DNA from: Pseudomonadota bacterium | Lineage (GTDB): Bacteria > Pseudomonadota > Gammaproteobacteria > Burkholderiales > Usitatibacteraceae | Direction of reading: 5' to 3' | Assembly: GCA_029781595.1 (NCBI GenBank) | Contig: JAKOWJ010000270.1 | Coordinates: 1-42,699, forward strand | DNA length: 42,699 bases | Shown here: positions 1 to 9,680 of the stretch, piece by piece | How positions within the stretch are numbered: the first letter of the stretch is position 1 | Layout: each line of letters starts with the position of its first letter | Notes under the pieces: model-generated | Seen by the model: the letters and a program-made list of their open reading frames with translations, nothing else | The model's database searches: none | Told to the model about the DNA's origin: nothing | Translations under genes and position numbers: made by a program

Positions 1-1
1 G

Positions 2-448
2 GGCGCGCGGCGAGCGGCGCATTCGCTCAAGGGCGCCGCCGGCACGCTGGGCGCGACGAAAGTGCAGGCGCTCGCGGCGGAGCTGGAGTTCGCGCTGCAG
101 CGGGTGCCGCCGTGGCCCGAGCCCGAGCCTCTGCTGCAGGCGCTGGACCAGGCGCTCGGCGAGCTCGTGGCCGCCCTCGAATCGAGGCTCCCCGGTCCGC
201 AGGACGGGCGGGCGCCGCCGTCACCGCCCGCCGAGACGGCGGCGATGCTCGACCGCCTCGAGTCGCTGCTGGAACTGTCGGACTTCACCGCCAAGCTCCA
301 CTACCGCGAATGCGCACCGGCGCTGCGCGAGGCCCTCGGCGAGCAGGCCGGCGAGCTCGAGCGATGCATGCTCTCCTACGACTTCGACCGGGCCCTGGCC
401 GTCGTGCGCGCCGCGCGCGCCGGCAACGCGCCCTCCCCCAAGCCATGA
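2..448 (+). CDS. Hpt-domain signalling protein, C-terminal part (5' end outside window)
   Basis: The reading frame is open from base 2, so the gene starts before the window and only the last 148 residues are visible. They begin with the motif AHSLKGAAGTLGA, the phosphoacceptor helix of a histidine phosphotransfer (Hpt) domain. The histidine is encoded at 20-22. Hpt domains usually end large hybrid sensor kinases such as BarA-type proteins and relay phosphate from a receiver aspartate to a second response regulator. After about 40 more residues of Hpt there is a helical tail (LDRLESLLELSDFTAKLHY) that could be a second small helical bundle. The stop overlaps the start of the next gene (ATGA at 445-448), so the two are almost certainly co-transcribed, and the downstream REC-kinase is a natural phosphotransfer partner. 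The missing part probably carries kinase and receiver domains, but that is inference. Confidence 0.8.
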   Translation, partial: GARRAAHSLKGAAGTLGATKVQALAAELEFALQRVPPWPEPEPLLQALDQALGELVAALESRLPGPQDGRAPPSPPAETAAMLDRLESLLELSDFTAKLHYRECAPALREALGEQAGELERCMLSYDFDRALAVVRAARAGNAPSPKP

Positions 449-1605
449 AACCGACCGACAACCCTCCCGCGGAACCGCTCGCGCCCGGCGCGCACCGCCC
501 CTGCATCCTGCTCGTCGACGACACGCCGGAGTTCCTGGCGGTGCTGGGCGAGCTCCTCGCGCCCCACTACCGGGTGCTCGTGGCCAACTCCGGCCGGCGG
601 GCGCTCGCCGTCGCGGCGGCGGACCCGCGGCCGGACCTGATCCTCCTGGACATCGAGATGCCGGAGATGAACGGCTACGAGGTCTTCGCCCGCCTGCGCG
701 CCGAGGAGCGCACCCGCGACATTCCCGTGATCTTCGCCACGGCGCGGCACGCCGCCGAGGACGAGCAGCACGGGCTGGACATGGGCGCCTCCGACTACAT
801 CACGAAGCCCTTCCACGCCAACGTGGTGCTCGCGCGCATCCGCACGCAGCTCGCGCTGCAGGAGGCGCGCAACCGCCTGGCGCGCCAGAACGAGGAGCTC
901 GCCGCCACCGGCGAGGCGCTGCGCCGCTCGATCGCGAGCCTGGAGAGCTTCAGCTACACCGTCTCCCACGACCTGCGCGCGCCCCTTCGCGCCATCAACG
1001 GCTTCGCGAGCATCGTGCGCGAGGACGAGGCCGAGCGCCTCTCGCCCGAGGGCCGCGAGAACCTGCGCCGGATCATCGAGAACGCCGAGCGCCTGGACCA
1101 GCTCATCTCCGACATCCTCGCCTACTCGCGGGCGGAGCGCGCGCGGGTCGAGCGCGCGGAGGTCGACCTGGGAGCCCTGGCCGTCGACGTCGTGCGCGAG
1201 ATGCAGGAGGCCTGGCCCGGCGCCCGGGTGGAGATCGGGCCGCTGCCCGCGGTGCAGGCCGACGCGACGATGGCGCGCCAGGTGCTGCAGAACCTCGTCG
1301 GCAACGCGCTGAAGTTCTCCTCCCGGGTGGCCGAGCCGCGCGTGGAGGTCGGCGCCGAGGAGGGCCCCGACGGGCCGGTGTTCTTCGTGCGCGACAACGG
1401 CGCGGGCTTCGACCCGCGCTACGCCGAGCGCCTGTTCGGCATGTTCCAGCGCCTGCACGGGCAGGCGGAGTTCCCCGGCACGGGCGTGGGGCTCGCCATC
1501 GTCCGTCGCCTCGTCGAGCACCACGGCGGCACCATCCGCGCCGAGTCGGCGCCGGGCGCGGGCGCCACCTTCCGGTTCACGCTGCCGCCGCCCCACGCCC
1601 GCTAG
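445..1605 (+). CDS. response regulator-histidine kinase hybrid (REC-HisKA-HATPase)
   Basis: The product is a 386-residue soluble protein without membrane segments. Residues 19-138 are a receiver domain with the acidic pair D25/D26, phosphoacceptor D69 in LILLDIEMPEMNGYEV, and K121 in DYITKP. A short coiled linker (140-165) leads to a HisKA dimerisation domain with H175 in YTVSHDLRAPLRAI. The ATPase domain has its N box at 283-291 (NLVGNALKF), G1 at 317-323 (DNGAGFD) and G2 at 345-352 (GTGVGLAI). The order REC then kinase is typical of cytoplasmic phosphorelay kinases that take input from another kinase through their own receiver. The ATG at 445 is chosen because it overlaps the upstream stop and precedes REC by only 18 residues; longer in-frame extensions run through the Hpt gene. 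All catalytic residues are intact. The target is unknown. Confidence 0.9.
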   Translation: MKPTDNPPAEPLAPGAHRPCILLVDDTPEFLAVLGELLAPHYRVLVANSGRRALAVAAADPRPDLILLDIEMPEMNGYEVFARLRAEERTRDIPVIFATARHAAEDEQHGLDMGASDYITKPFHANVVLARIRTQLALQEARNRLARQNEELAATGEALRRSIASLESFSYTVSHDLRAPLRAINGFASIVREDEAERLSPEGRENLRRIIENAERLDQLISDILAYSRAERARVERAEVDLGALAVDVVREMQEAWPGARVEIGPLPAVQADATMARQVLQNLVGNALKFSSRVAEPRVEVGAEEGPDGPVFFVRDNGAGFDPRYAERLFGMFQRLHGQAEFPGTGVGLAIVRRLVEHHGGTIRAESAPGAGATFRFTLPPPHAR

Positions 1606-1625
1606 CGCCCCGCGGCCGGGGCCTG

Positions 1626-1634
1626 TGCCAGAAT
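1626..1634 (+). promoter_or_regulatory. extended -10 element, possible leaderless start
   Basis: TGC-CAGAAT fits an extended -10 (TGn plus a hexamer matching TATAAT at 4 of 6). Only six bases separate the hexamer from the ATG at 1641, so a transcript starting at the normal distance would begin at or next to the start codon. No Shine-Dalgarno sequence precedes that ATG. This is a prediction from spacing only. Confidence 0.35.
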
Positions 1635-1640
1635 GGCCCC

Positions 1641-2564
1641 ATGTGCCGCGCGCTGCTCTACCTCGGCGAGCCCGTCCCGCTCTCGCACCTGCTGCACGAG
1701 CCCGACTCGGCGCTCGTGCGCCAGGCGACGATGCCGAAGATGCTGCACATGCTCAACCTCGCGGGCTTCGGCCTGCGCGCCTGGGACGCGGCCTCGCTCG
1801 GTCCGGAGAAGCCCTGGGCCTACGGCTCGACGACGCTGCCGGTCTTCGACCGCAACCTCGAGAACCTGGCCGCGAAGGTGGCCGCCGGCGCGGTGCTGGC
1901 GCACGTGCGCGGCGTGGCCTACTCGACCGCGGTGGACATCTCGCTCGCGAACGTGCACCCCTTCCAGTTCCCCGGCGCGCGGCTCGCGATGGCGCACAAC
2001 GGCGACCTCGCGCGCTTCGCCGAGCTGCGGCCGGAGATCGCGGCGCACGTGCCGGCCGGGCTCGCTCGCCACGTGCGCGGCACCACCGACAGCGAGTGGA
2101 TCTACGCGCTGGTGCTCTCGGGGCTGCGCGACCCCTACGGCTCGCCCGAGGGCGACGAGCTGCCCGCCGCGATCGCGCGGGCCCTGGCCCTCGTCCGCGA
2201 GGCGCGCGGCCGGCTGGGCATCGACACCTCCTCGTCGGTGAACCTCTTCTTCGCCGACGGCGCGCAGATCGCCGCCGTGCGCTACTGCTTCGACTTCGGC
2301 CGCTACGCCACGGCGGACCCGGCGCGCGTGCACGAGGCCAACCTGAGCTTCCTGAGCCTGTGGTACACGCTGGGACGCGACTACGACCGCCACGAGGGCG
2401 AGTGGAAGATGGTGGGTGGCGCCGGGGACGCGCGCTCCATCCTCGTGGCCTCCGAGCCGCTCACCCGCGATGTCGCCTCGTGGGTGGAAGTGCCGGAGTA
2501 CTCGGTGCTCCACGCGCGCCTGGAAGGCGGGCGTCCGTCGGTGGCGATCCGCTACCTGGACTGA
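1641..2564 (+). CDS. class II glutamine amidotransferase-like hydrolase (YafJ family)
   Basis: The product has 307 residues and starts MCRALLYLGEP. After removal of Met1, Cys2 becomes the N-terminal nucleophile of class II (Ntn) glutamine amidotransferases. This fixes the start codon even though no ribosome binding site is visible. The HVRG at about residue 91 and AHNGDL at about residue 121 are the expected substrate and oxyanion-hole motifs, and TTDSEW follows. No synthase domain is attached, as in E. coli YafJ and related stand-alone proteins whose physiological substrate is not settled. A deamidase or gamma-glutamyl hydrolase role is therefore likely but unspecific. Its 3' end overlaps the convergent CNB gene by 13 bases. 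Confidence 0.85.
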   Translation: MCRALLYLGEPVPLSHLLHEPDSALVRQATMPKMLHMLNLAGFGLRAWDAASLGPEKPWAYGSTTLPVFDRNLENLAAKVAAGAVLAHVRGVAYSTAVDISLANVHPFQFPGARLAMAHNGDLARFAELRPEIAAHVPAGLARHVRGTTDSEWIYALVLSGLRDPYGSPEGDELPAAIARALALVREARGRLGIDTSSSVNLFFADGAQIAAVRYCFDFGRYATADPARVHEANLSFLSLWYTLGRDYDRHEGEWKMVGGAGDARSILVASEPLTRDVASWVEVPEYSVLHARLEGGRPSVAIRYLD

Positions 2565-3610
2565 GGGGCCGCCCCGCCCGCCGTCCACAGGCTCGCCGCG
2601 CCCGCGGCCTCCAGCGCGGCGGCCTCCGGCCGGCGTGCCGCCAGGCGAGCGTGGCTGGCGTAGCGCGTGAGGGCGCGGTTGGTGCGCGCGAGCGATTCCA
2701 GGAGGCTGCGCTGCACCGCGGCGCGCACGCGCACGCTCACCGGGCGCTCGCCCGCGTACAGCGAACGGAAGTCCGCGGCGGCGACCTGCAGCAGCGTCGC
2801 GACCTCGCGCACGATGGCGTGCGTGTGGTGCGGCTCGTCCTCGAGCACGCCCAGGAACCCGAAGAGCCGTCCCGGCCCCAGCACCGCCACGCGCCGCTCC
2901 AGGCCGGCGGCCGGCCGCACGATCTCCACCGCGCCGCGCGCGACCAGCCACACCGCGGCCGACGGCGCGCCCGGCTCGTGCAGCCACGCATCCCGCGGGG
3001 CCTCGACGAGGTGGCCGGCGGCCATGAACTCGTCGATCTCGTCGGGAAGGAAGTGCTCGAAGAACGCGAGCCGGGGCAGGAAGGCGGCGAGGTCGAACGC
3101 GGCCCGCCGCGGGTGCGCGAGCCCCTCGCCGGGCCGGCCCGCCCGCACGGGCGCCGGCCGGTCCTCCGGCGAGGCGATGGCCGCCAGGCGCCGGTTCACC
3201 GCGCGCAGCCGGCCCGCCAGCACCATCGTCACCGCGTGCTGCAGCTCGCGCGCCGCGGCGTGGCGCTGCGCCACCACCGCGCGGAAGTCCTCGCACGCGA
3301 GGAACCATCCGTCGACGTTGCCGGTGGCGACCACGGTGGCCGTGCAGGTGCCCGACTCCACCAGGGCCATCTCGCCGAAGATGTCGCCGGCCGCCAGGCG
3401 CGCGACCACGAGGGTCTCGCCTCCCGGCGCGGGGATGCGCGCCTCGGCCTCGCCCGCGCGCAGGATGAAGGCGCCTCGCGCCGGGTCGCCGTGGTGGACG
3501 AGCACCGTGCCCGGGAGGCAGGAGACGGGCCGCGCGGCGGCGAGGAACAGCTCGAGCGCCTCGGGGTGGAGGCGCTCCAGGAACGGCGTGGCCGGCGCGG
3601 CGTCGGACAC
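2552..3610 (-). CDS. protein with two cyclic-nucleotide-binding-fold domains, no DNA-binding domain
   Basis: The product has 352 residues and contains two Crp-like beta-barrel domains at about 12-130 and 175-295, joined by an arginine/proline-rich linker (150-170). The first has a recognisable phosphate-binding-cassette region, GDIFGEMALVESGTCTATVVA, but the arginine that contacts the cyclic phosphate in CRP and PKA is replaced (SGTCTA). The second (LGPGRLFGFLGVLEDEPHHTH) is more divergent. There is no HTH at the C-terminus, only a helical Ala-rich tail, so this is not a Crp-type transcription factor. Possible roles are a regulatory subunit or a protein-interaction module. It lies 40 bases downstream of sucD on the same strand, with a GC hairpin between them, and its 3' end overlaps the convergent yafJ-type gene. 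Ligand unknown. Confidence 0.75.
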   Translation of the reverse strand: MSDAAPATPFLERLHPEALELFLAAARPVSCLPGTVLVHHGDPARGAFILRAGEAEARIPAPGGETLVVARLAAGDIFGEMALVESGTCTATVVATGNVDGWFLACEDFRAVVAQRHAAARELQHAVTMVLAGRLRAVNRRLAAIASPEDRPAPVRAGRPGEGLAHPRRAAFDLAAFLPRLAFFEHFLPDEIDEFMAAGHLVEAPRDAWLHEPGAPSAAVWLVARGAVEIVRPAAGLERRVAVLGPGRLFGFLGVLEDEPHHTHAIVREVATLLQVAAADFRSLYAGERPVSVRVRAAVQRSLLESLARTNRALTRYASHARLAARRPEAAALEAAGAASLWTAGGAAPQSR

Positions 3611-3621
3611 GGGGAGCGCAG

Positions 3622-3643
3622 GGCCGGGCCTTGCCGCCCGGCC
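3622..3643 (-). terminator. GC hairpin between sucD and the CNB gene
   Basis: GGCCGGGC (3622-3629) and GCCCGGCC (3636-3643) form a perfect 8-bp stem with a 6-base loop, just after the sucD stop. There is no T tract on either strand, so it could attenuate transcription or protect the 3' end of sucCD mRNA, but it is not a classical terminator. Confidence 0.35.
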
Positions 3644-3650
3644 GCGACCC

Positions 3651-4526
<876 letters not shown>

Positions 4527-4536
4527 GTGCCTTCCC

Positions 4537-5703
<1,167 letters not shown>

Positions 5704-5735
5704 CGTCGTGGGGGGGCGTGGTGGAAGGCCCGCCC

Positions 5736-5779
5736 ATTCTATCAGCCGGGGTCGCGCCCCGAGCCTTGACCTCGGTCAG
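5736..5779 (-). promoter_or_regulatory. putative sucC promoter with FNR-type palindrome
   Basis: On the minus strand a TAGAAT hexamer (5741-5736) matches the sigma70 -10 at 5 of 6. Upstream of it lies CTGACCGAGGTCAA (5779-5766), which reads TTGAC-CTCG-GTCAG on the plus strand, one base away from a symmetric TTGAC-N4-GTCAA site. The gap between box and -10 is 24 bases, close to the 22-base gap of class II FNR/CRP promoters. No good -35 hexamer is present, as expected for an activator-dependent promoter. Confidence 0.4.
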
Positions 5780-5792
5780 CCGGCCGCGCCTT

Positions 5793-6365
5793 TCAGTGGC
5801 TCTCGCCGGGGCCGGCGTCGGGCGCGGGAGCCGCCCCCCGATACCACTTCGGGTAGAAGCGCGCGACCACGGGACCGTGGCTGTCGAGCGCGTGGCAGCG
5901 GTCGAGCTGCGGGGGCTTGCGCTCGGGCGGGGAAAGGCCCTGGCCCGCGAAGGTCTGGAAGGCGGCCGTGGCGAGCGCGCCGGCGAGCTCCGTGACGTGC
6001 GTGCAGCCGTGCACGCCGCCCAGGCGCTCCTTCACGTGGCGCAGGTACCCGGGCCCGATGGCCAGGCCCACGAGCCTGCCGTAGTCCGGCGCGATCGCGT
6101 CGCAGGCGCCCTCGTAGGGCATGGCGTCGGTGCTCGCCTCGGCCGCGACGATCCGCAGCTCGCGGTCCACGGTGATGCGCAGCCACATCTCGTGCACCGG
6201 CTCGCCGGGCGCGAGCGTGCGCCCGCCCACCGGGAAGGCGACGTCCTTGCGGTCGAGGAGCCGCCCCTCGATGTCGAAGAGCCCGTCGTCGCGCCGGTAG
6301 CCGACGATCTCGACGGTGCGGCGGTGCAGCGGTTCGCGCCTCGCCTTCGGCTCAGAGAGCGACAT
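5793..6365 (-). CDS. DUF2889 family protein
   Basis: The product is a 190-residue soluble protein of the DUF2889 type, recognised by [22 protein letters not shown] at the N-terminus followed by a region with [10 protein letters not shown], a [21 protein letters not shown] segment and [12 protein letters not shown]. The conserved Cys/His pair in HGCTH is suggestive of a metal or catalytic site, but the biochemical function of the family is not known to me. Its start lies inside the 3' end of the upstream CHASE2 kinase gene (14-base overlap), which implies translational coupling and perhaps a shared pathway. The family is often found in betaproteobacteria beside catabolic genes. Function left open. 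Confidence 0.75.
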   Translation of the reverse strand: MSLSEPKARREPLHRRTVEIVGYRRDDGLFDIEGRLLDRKDVAFPVGGRTLAPGEPVHEMWLRITVDRELRIVAAEASTDAMPYEGACDAIAPDYGRLVGLAIGPGYLRHVKERLGGVHGCTHVTELAGALATAAFQTFAGQGLSPPERKPPQLDRCHALDSHGPVVARFYPKWYRGAAPAPDAGPGESH

Positions 6366-8967
6366 CGACGGCGGCGCCGGCGCCGCCCTTGCGCGCCTGG
6401 CGGATGGCCTCCGCGAACTCCGCGCCCGTCTGGTAGCGCTGGTTGAAGTCCTTGGCGAGCGCCTTGTCGATGATGGCGTCGATCCAGGGCGGCAGGTTGG
6501 GGTTGATCTCGCGGATGTGCGGGTGCGGGTTGCTCGCGATGGCGAACATGAGCTGCGTCATCGACTCGCCCTCGAAGGGCAGGCGCCCGCACAGCATCTG
6601 GAAGAGCGTGACGCCCAGCGAGAAGAGGTCGCTGCGGCCGTCGATCTTCTTGCCGGCGAGCTGCTCGGGCGACATGTAGGAGGGCGTGCCCAGCACCATC
6701 CCCGTCTTCGTCTTGGACGAGTCCGTCACGCGCGCGATGCCGAAGTCCGTGACCTTGGCCGTGTCGCTCTCCGGCTCGTACATGATGTTGGCGGGCTTGA
6801 TGTCGCGGTGCACCACGCCCATGGAATGCGCGTAGCCCAGCGCGTCGGCCACGCGCTCCACGATCGAGAGCACGCGGTCCGGCGGCAGGAGGTTGGGCTG
6901 CTTCACGTAGGGCACGAGGTCCTTGCCCTTGAGGAACTCCATGGCGATGTAGGCGAGGTCGTGCTCCTCGCCGGCGTCGTAGATCGTGACGATGTTCGGG
7001 TGCGTGAGGCGGCCGGCCGTCTCGGCCTCGCGGAAGAAGCGCTCCTTGGCCTCCTGCAGCTCGTCGCCCTCGAACTCGGAAGCGAGCGCCATGGTCTTGA
7101 TGGCCACCGTGCGGCTGATCTTCGGGTCCTTGCCGAGGTAGACCACGCCCATCGCGCCCTTGCCGAGCTCCTTCTCCACCTCGTAGCGGCCCAGCGTGGG
7201 CTTGGTGGCCCCGCCGCCGGCCATGACCATCGTCGCGGCGTTGGAGCGCGCCGCCGCGGAGCCGCCCAGGATGATGGTCTCGCTCATGGCCTTGGCGCGC
7301 TGCATGCGGTCGGCCACGTCCTTGAACTTCGGGTCGAGCTTGTGGATGTAGCCGAACACGCTCTCGGCCTTGTTGAACTGCCGGCGGCGCTCGAAGTCGA
7401 GGGCGAGCGAGTAGAGGTTCTCGCCCACCTGCTCGTCGTAGGGGCACTTGCGGAACTTGTCGAAGGCCATGTCGAGCTGGCCCTGCTGCTGGAAGGCGAG
7501 GCCCAGCATGCGGTTGGATTCCGCGCCCTCGATGTCGGCCTTCTCCTTGCCGCGCTCGGTCACCAGGAAGCGCTTGGTCGTGAGCAGCAGGTGCCCCACC
7601 ACCAGGAGCGTGGCCGGGAGCATGAGCTGCAGCCACAGGCCCGCGCCCGTCATCAGGCCCAGGTGGGCCCCGAACAGCGCCGCCAGGAGCACCGCGGTGA
7701 ACACCGCGCCCATGCCCGCGCCCAGGTTGGGCAGCAGGAGGACGAGATAGACCGCCACCAGCAGGTAGACGCCGATGGAGGCGTACAGGCCCCAGGTGGG
7801 CGCCACGAAGAAGTGCTCCTGAAGCAGCGAGGACACCGAGTGCGCGAGCGTGGTGACCGGGTTCATCTGCGCCGAGATGGGCGTGACCTGCGCGGTGCCG
7901 ATGCCCGCGGCGGTGGCGCCGATCAGCACGATCTTGTCGGCGTACTTGGTGGCCGGGATCTTGCCGGAGTAGACGTCGAAGAAGGAGTCGATGGGGAAGG
8001 CCGGGCGCCCGTCGCGGTCCTTGTAGAAGTAGGTGAACATCTTGGCCTGCTGGTCGGTGCGCACGACCTTGTTGCCCAGGGCCACGCTCTCGCCGGGGTT
8101 CACCTTGATGTCCTTGGGCGAGAGGTTCAGGCTCTTCGCGGCGATCATCAGCGCGAGCGACGGGAACTGCTGGCCGTAGTAGTCGATCACCAGCGGCTCG
8201 CTGCGGATGGCGCCGTCGGCCGGGTCGGGCGAGGCGTTCAGGTGCCCCATGGCCGCCACCTGCGCGCCGATCTGCTCGATGGGCGCGATGAGCGAGACGC
8301 CGAAGAGCGTGGAGTTGCCGCCGGCGGCCCCGCCGATGGCGTTGCGCGCCACGTACTCCGGCAGCGGCTGGTCGGGCTTGCCGGGCGGCGGGAAGCCGCT
8401 CGTCTCCTCGAACACCATCGGCAGCACGACGTTGCCCGCCTTCTTCACGCTCGCGGCGAGGATCACGTCGTTGTTGAGCACCACCGAGGCCTCGCGCAGG
8501 AGCTTGCCGATCTCGGCGATCTCGCCGGCGGGCTGGGCGACCTGGCCCGCGGGCGTGGCGTTGCCGAAGATGCCCACCCCGGGCGCCTCGGGCGCGGCCG
8601 AGCCGGGGTAGGCCTTGTCGTAGAGCTCCAGCATGCGCTGGACGTACATGAGGCCCGGGTCGATCTGCGGCTCGAAGAAGAAGACCGTGTTGCCGATCAC
8701 CTTGGCCTTGGCGGCGGCGAGCTGGTCGATGAGCTTGGCCTGCACCTCGCGCGGCCAGGGCCAGCGGCCGATGTTGGCGATCGACTGGTCGTCGATGGCG
8801 ATGACGGCGATCTTGTCGCTGGGATTCTTGGAGGTCATGCGCACGCCGAGGTCGTACGCCCACCGCTCCAGTCCCGGGATGAGGTTGGAGGCCGCGTTGA
8901 ACACCAGCATGGCCACCGCGATCACCACCCCGAGGAACCAGTCGGCCTTCCAGAATTGGCTCTTCAT
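6352..8967 (-). CDS. CHASE2-domain transmembrane serine/threonine protein kinase
   Basis: The product has 871 residues. A first membrane segment (about 11-29) leads into an extracytoplasmic CHASE2 sensor domain (about 35-385; VIAIDDQSIANIGRWPWPRE is its hallmark). Three membrane helices follow at about 393-411, 417-437 and 442-463. A cytoplasmic helical region (480-560) looks like degenerate TPR repeats. The Hanks-type kinase domain spans about 593-860 with GKGAMGVVY (602-610), lysine K624 in VAIKT, HRDIKPAN (D722), DFG (741-743) and GTPSYMSPEQ (760-769). All catalytic motifs are intact, so it should be active. CHASE2 is predicted to sense an unknown periplasmic signal. Its stop overlaps the DUF2889 gene. 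The ATG at 8967 starts directly before the first hydrophobic helix. Confidence 0.92.
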   Translation of the reverse strand: MKSQFWKADWFLGVVIAVAMLVFNAASNLIPGLERWAYDLGVRMTSKNPSDKIAVIAIDDQSIANIGRWPWPREVQAKLIDQLAAAKAKVIGNTVFFFEPQIDPGLMYVQRMLELYDKAYPGSAAPEAPGVGIFGNATPAGQVAQPAGEIAEIGKLLREASVVLNNDVILAASVKKAGNVVLPMVFEETSGFPPPGKPDQPLPEYVARNAIGGAAGGNSTLFGVSLIAPIEQIGAQVAAMGHLNASPDPADGAIRSEPLVIDYYGQQFPSLALMIAAKSLNLSPKDIKVNPGESVALGNKVVRTDQQAKMFTYFYKDRDGRPAFPIDSFFDVYSGKIPATKYADKIVLIGATAAGIGTAQVTPISAQMNPVTTLAHSVSSLLQEHFFVAPTWGLYASIGVYLLVAVYLVLLLPNLGAGMGAVFTAVLLAALFGAHLGLMTGAGLWLQLMLPATLLVVGHLLLTTKRFLVTERGKEKADIEGAESNRMLGLAFQQQGQLDMAFDKFRKCPYDEQVGENLYSLALDFERRRQFNKAESVFGYIHKLDPKFKDVADRMQRAKAMSETIILGGSAAARSNAATMVMAGGGATKPTLGRYEVEKELGKGAMGVVYLGKDPKISRTVAIKTMALASEFEGDELQEAKERFFREAETAGRLTHPNIVTIYDAGEEHDLAYIAMEFLKGKDLVPYVKQPNLLPPDRVLSIVERVADALGYAHSMGVVHRDIKPANIMYEPESDTAKVTDFGIARVTDSSKTKTGMVLGTPSYMSPEQLAGKKIDGRSDLFSLGVTLFQMLCGRLPFEGESMTQLMFAIASNPHPHIREINPNLPPWIDAIIDKALAKDFNQRYQTGAEFAEAIRQARKGGAGAAVDVAL

Positions 8968-9045
8968 GCAGTTCTCCCCATTTTCTTCCCCGGCGCTCGC
9001 GCACGCGGGCGAGCGTCGTCGCCCGGCGACCGATGCAAGGCGCCG

Positions 9046-9074
9046 ATCTTACAGCAACGCGATGACGGGGTCAG
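9046..9074 (-). promoter_or_regulatory. putative sigma70 promoter of the CHASE2 kinase operon
   Basis: Reading the minus strand, CTGACC (9074-9069) and TAAGAT (9051-9046) are separated by 17 bases and lie about 80 bases upstream of the kinase ATG. The rest of the 8968-9167 gap is GC-rich and holds no gene I can support. Confidence 0.45.
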
Positions 9075-9167
9075 GCACCCGGAGGCGGCGGCGCGACCCG
9101 GGCACCGGCGGGCCCGCCCCCCCGGCGATGCGGGCGGCGGACGCGGGCGCGCCGGGGCGCTTGCGGG

Positions 9168-9680
9168 CTACCCGGACGCCTGGCCGGCGCAGGCGGCGAG
9201 CGCGGCGCGCAGCGCCTCGATGCGCGCCCGGTTCACCCCGAAGTCGCGCACCCCCAGGCGCGCCGCGCTCTTCACGTGGATCACGCCGGCGGCGGCGTCC
9301 AGGGCGAACTCGCCGTCGTCCACGAAGCCCAGCCCTCGGCTCGCGAACTCGGCGTGCAGGTAGGCGGCGGAGCGGGACACGACCGTGGCACGCTGGGTGG
9401 CCGAGATCGCCTCGGCGAGGCAGGCCCATGCCCGGGCCGCGTCGCCGCGGAAGGCGAGCGGGGCCACGCGGTGCCGCGCGTCGTCCGCCGGCGCCGTGGA
9501 GGACACCCAGTTGGGCCGCCAGTCGCCGTCCGCGAAGCGGCCGCCCGCGAAGCCCAGGGTCGTTGGCCGGCTTCCCGAGAAAAGTCCCATGGCGGGCCCG
9601 GCGAGGCCTGCCCCGGCCGCCGCGGCCGCGAGGACGAGCGCGCCGGCGAGCGCCAGGCGCCGTCCCCGTCCCGCCGTCAC
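9168..9680 (-). CDS. DUF1499 family protein
   Basis: The product has 170 residues. The N-terminus has a hydrophobic segment (about 8-32, LALAGALVLAAAAAGAGLAG) that is a signal anchor or signal peptide. The remainder fits DUF1499: a proline/asparagine-rich entry with WRPNWVSSTAP, then a compact alpha/beta domain ending in a conserved tail (HVKSAARLGVRDFGVNRARIEALR). The family is periplasmic or membrane-attached and functionally uncharacterised. I chose the GTG at 9680 because it overlaps the stop of the quinone reductase gene (GTGA), and the hydrophobic segment begins right after it. Being last in the oxalate-cluster transcript may reflect position only. Confidence 0.7.
   Translation of the reverse strand: MTAGRGRRLALAGALVLAAAAAGAGLAGPAMGLFSGSRPTTLGFAGGRFADGDWRPNWVSSTAPADDARHRVAPLAFRGDAARAWACLAEAISATQRATVVSRSAAYLHAEFASRGLGFVDDGEFALDAAAGVIHVKSAARLGVRDFGVNRARIEALRAALAACAGQASG

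Noticed and set aside
6316-9363. A plus-strand open frame of about 1000 codons opposite the CHASE2 kinase
   Set aside because: It mirrors the kinase gene, has low-complexity composition, and the kinase motifs on the other strand are unambiguous.
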